A stretch of 54,035 nt of DNA from Chloroflexota bacterium (GTDB lineage Bacteria > Chloroflexota > Limnocylindria > Limnocylindrales > CSP1-4), in contig JADDQH010000009.1 of NCBI GenBank assembly GCA_016781485.1, positions 1 to 54,035 on the forward strand. The letters run 5' to 3'. Positions 53,265-54,035 of the stretch are shown piece after piece. Position numbers and translations under genes: made by a program. Below the pieces are notes generated by a model. It was not told where the DNA came from. It saw only the letters and a program-made list of their open reading frames with translations, and ran no database searches. Each line of letters begins with the position of its first letter. Position 1 is the stretch's first letter.

Positions 53265-54035
53265 CGGTCCGCGCCGACCCTGCGGCCGGCGGCGGAACGA
53301 ACGCGACGCCCGGAGCAGCGCGCATCCGTGCCGCCTTCGACCGGGCGCGCGGCGCAGGCCGTGTCGGTCTGGTCCCGTACGTCGTCGCCGGATACCCCGA
53401 CGCGGAGACGAGCCGCCACGCCGCACTCGCCGCGATCGACGCCGGCGCCGATCTGCTCGAGATCGGGCTTCCATACTCGGACCCGCTCGCAGATGGCACG
53501 ACGCTCCAACGGGCCTCGGCAGCCGCGCTGCGTGCCGGCGCCGATCTGGCGCGGTCGCTCGAGCTGGTGGCGCGGGTCCACGCAGAACGCCCGTCGAGCC
53601 CGCTCGTGCCGATGGCGTACGTCAACCAGGTCCTCGGGCGTGGCGAGCCGGTCGCCGCGCTCGCCGCGCTTGCCGACGCGGGCGCGAGCGGGCTCATCCT
53701 CGCCGATCTGACCCCCGACGAAGGGGAGGCGATCGAGGCGGCGGCCCGAGCTGCGGGCCTCGCGCTCGTCTACCTCGTGACCCCCACGACGCCCGTTGAG
53801 CGCCGCGAGCGCATCGCGATGCGGAGTGGCGGATTCCTATATGGAGTCTCGCTCGTAGGCGTGACCGGCGCCCGCCGCTCGCTTCCGTCCGGGGTCTCCC
53901 GCTTCGTCCGCGAGACGCGGGCCGTGAGCCGCGTTCCGGTCGCGGTCGGGTTCGGCGTTTCCAGGCCGGCCCACGTCCGCCAGCTCGCTTCGGTCGCCGA
54001 CGGCGTCATCGTGGCGAGCGCGCTCGTCGACGCCC
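53261..54035 (+). CDS. trpA: tryptophan synthase alpha chain (cut by window end)
   Basis: Cleaves indole-glycerol phosphate to indole, which tunnels to TrpB. 258 residues are visible and the frame is open at the window end, so the C-terminus is missing. Catalytic Glu and Asp are in [15 protein letters not shown]; the following residue is Thr instead of the usual Pro (ADGTT). [25 protein letters not shown] and [13 protein letters not shown] follow. GTG start overlaps the trpCFB stop (GTGA). Confidence 0.95.
   Translation, partial: MTVRADPAAGGGTNATPGAARIRAAFDRARGAGRVGLVPYVVAGYPDAETSRHAALAAIDAGADLLEIGLPYSDPLADGTTLQRASAAALRAGADLARSLELVARVHAERPSSPLVPMAYVNQVLGRGEPVAALAALADAGASGLILADLTPDEGEAIEAAARAAGLALVYLVTPTTPVERRERIAMRSGGFLYGVSLVGVTGARRSLPSGVSRFVRETRAVSRVPVAVGFGVSRPAHVRQLASVADGVIVASALVDA

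Noticed and set aside
51471-53474. 667-codon minus-strand open frame opposite trpCFB
   Set aside because: The plus strand has complete TrpF and TrpB motifs; the antisense frame is a codon-bias artefact.

Overview
The window is a GC-rich (by eye well above 60%), densely packed bacterial chromosome segment of housekeeping and biosynthetic genes. I see no mobile element, CRISPR array or rRNA. Class I lysyl-tRNA synthetase, a K+-independent-type membrane pyrophosphatase, fused AroK-AroB, B12-dependent mutase parts and many leaderless-looking promoters suggest a Chloroflexota-type (possibly Limnocylindria-like) or related high-GC lineage. This placement is inference and was not tested by a search.

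Layout. 1-2.5 kb: thioredoxin with an ArsR regulator, a threonine dehydratase and a zincin metalloprotease. 2.6-8.5 kb: an alpha/beta hydrolase lacking its nucleophile, a hotdog thioesterase, a TatA-like peptide, folE, a zinc alcohol dehydrogenase, then mutase small subunit, MeaB and 3-hydroxyacyl-CoA dehydrogenase. 8.5-12.7 kb: a large PAS/GAF hybrid histidine kinase divergent from an acyl-CoA dehydrogenase. 12.7-21.9 kb (minus strand): an eight-gene superoperon running aroF-CM, aroA, aroC, aroE, aroKB, aroQ, trpE, trpG. It covers all seven shikimate steps plus anthranilate synthase and starts with an aromatic leader peptide (MKSFFWYYT) and an attenuator. 21.8-28.5 kb: SDR, thiolase, GH1-like glycosidase, DegV, glutamate dehydrogenase and an unknown protein. 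28.5-32.6 kb (minus): panC-panB-coaBC-coaX for pantothenate and CoA. 32.8-43.7 kb: unknown protein, purine permease, M16 protease, helical unknown, ndk, lepB, Ig-like/propeller surface protein, hppA, uppP. 43.8-48.2 kb: greA, lysK, serS, a small Cys protein, tRNA-Ser(UGA), and an anchored DUF4352-like protein. 48.2 kb to the end: a GbsR-type regulator divergent from trpD, a trpC-trpF-trpB triple fusion, and trpA cut by the window edge.

The two aromatic clusters together encode PRPP plus erythrose-4-phosphate/PEP to tryptophan. They are about 28 kb apart, and each starts with a clear TTGACN-17-TANNNT promoter followed by an intrinsic terminator in the leader. The aroF leader encodes F-F-W-Y-Y. 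The trp leader has no peptide in front of its terminator.

Two expression habits recur. First, many transcription units have a TANNNT hexamer 6-9 nt before the start codon with no Shine-Dalgarno, as expected of leaderless mRNAs; some are divergent pairs sharing one symmetric 7-mer. Second, genes in operons overlap by NTGA almost everywhere. Three main genes (ilvA, the acyl-CoA dehydrogenase, trpD) have no Shine-Dalgarno of their own and begin on the stop codon of a 14-23 codon mini-ORF. Two junctions (serS/small Cys protein, panB/panC) appear to use CTG in CTGA.
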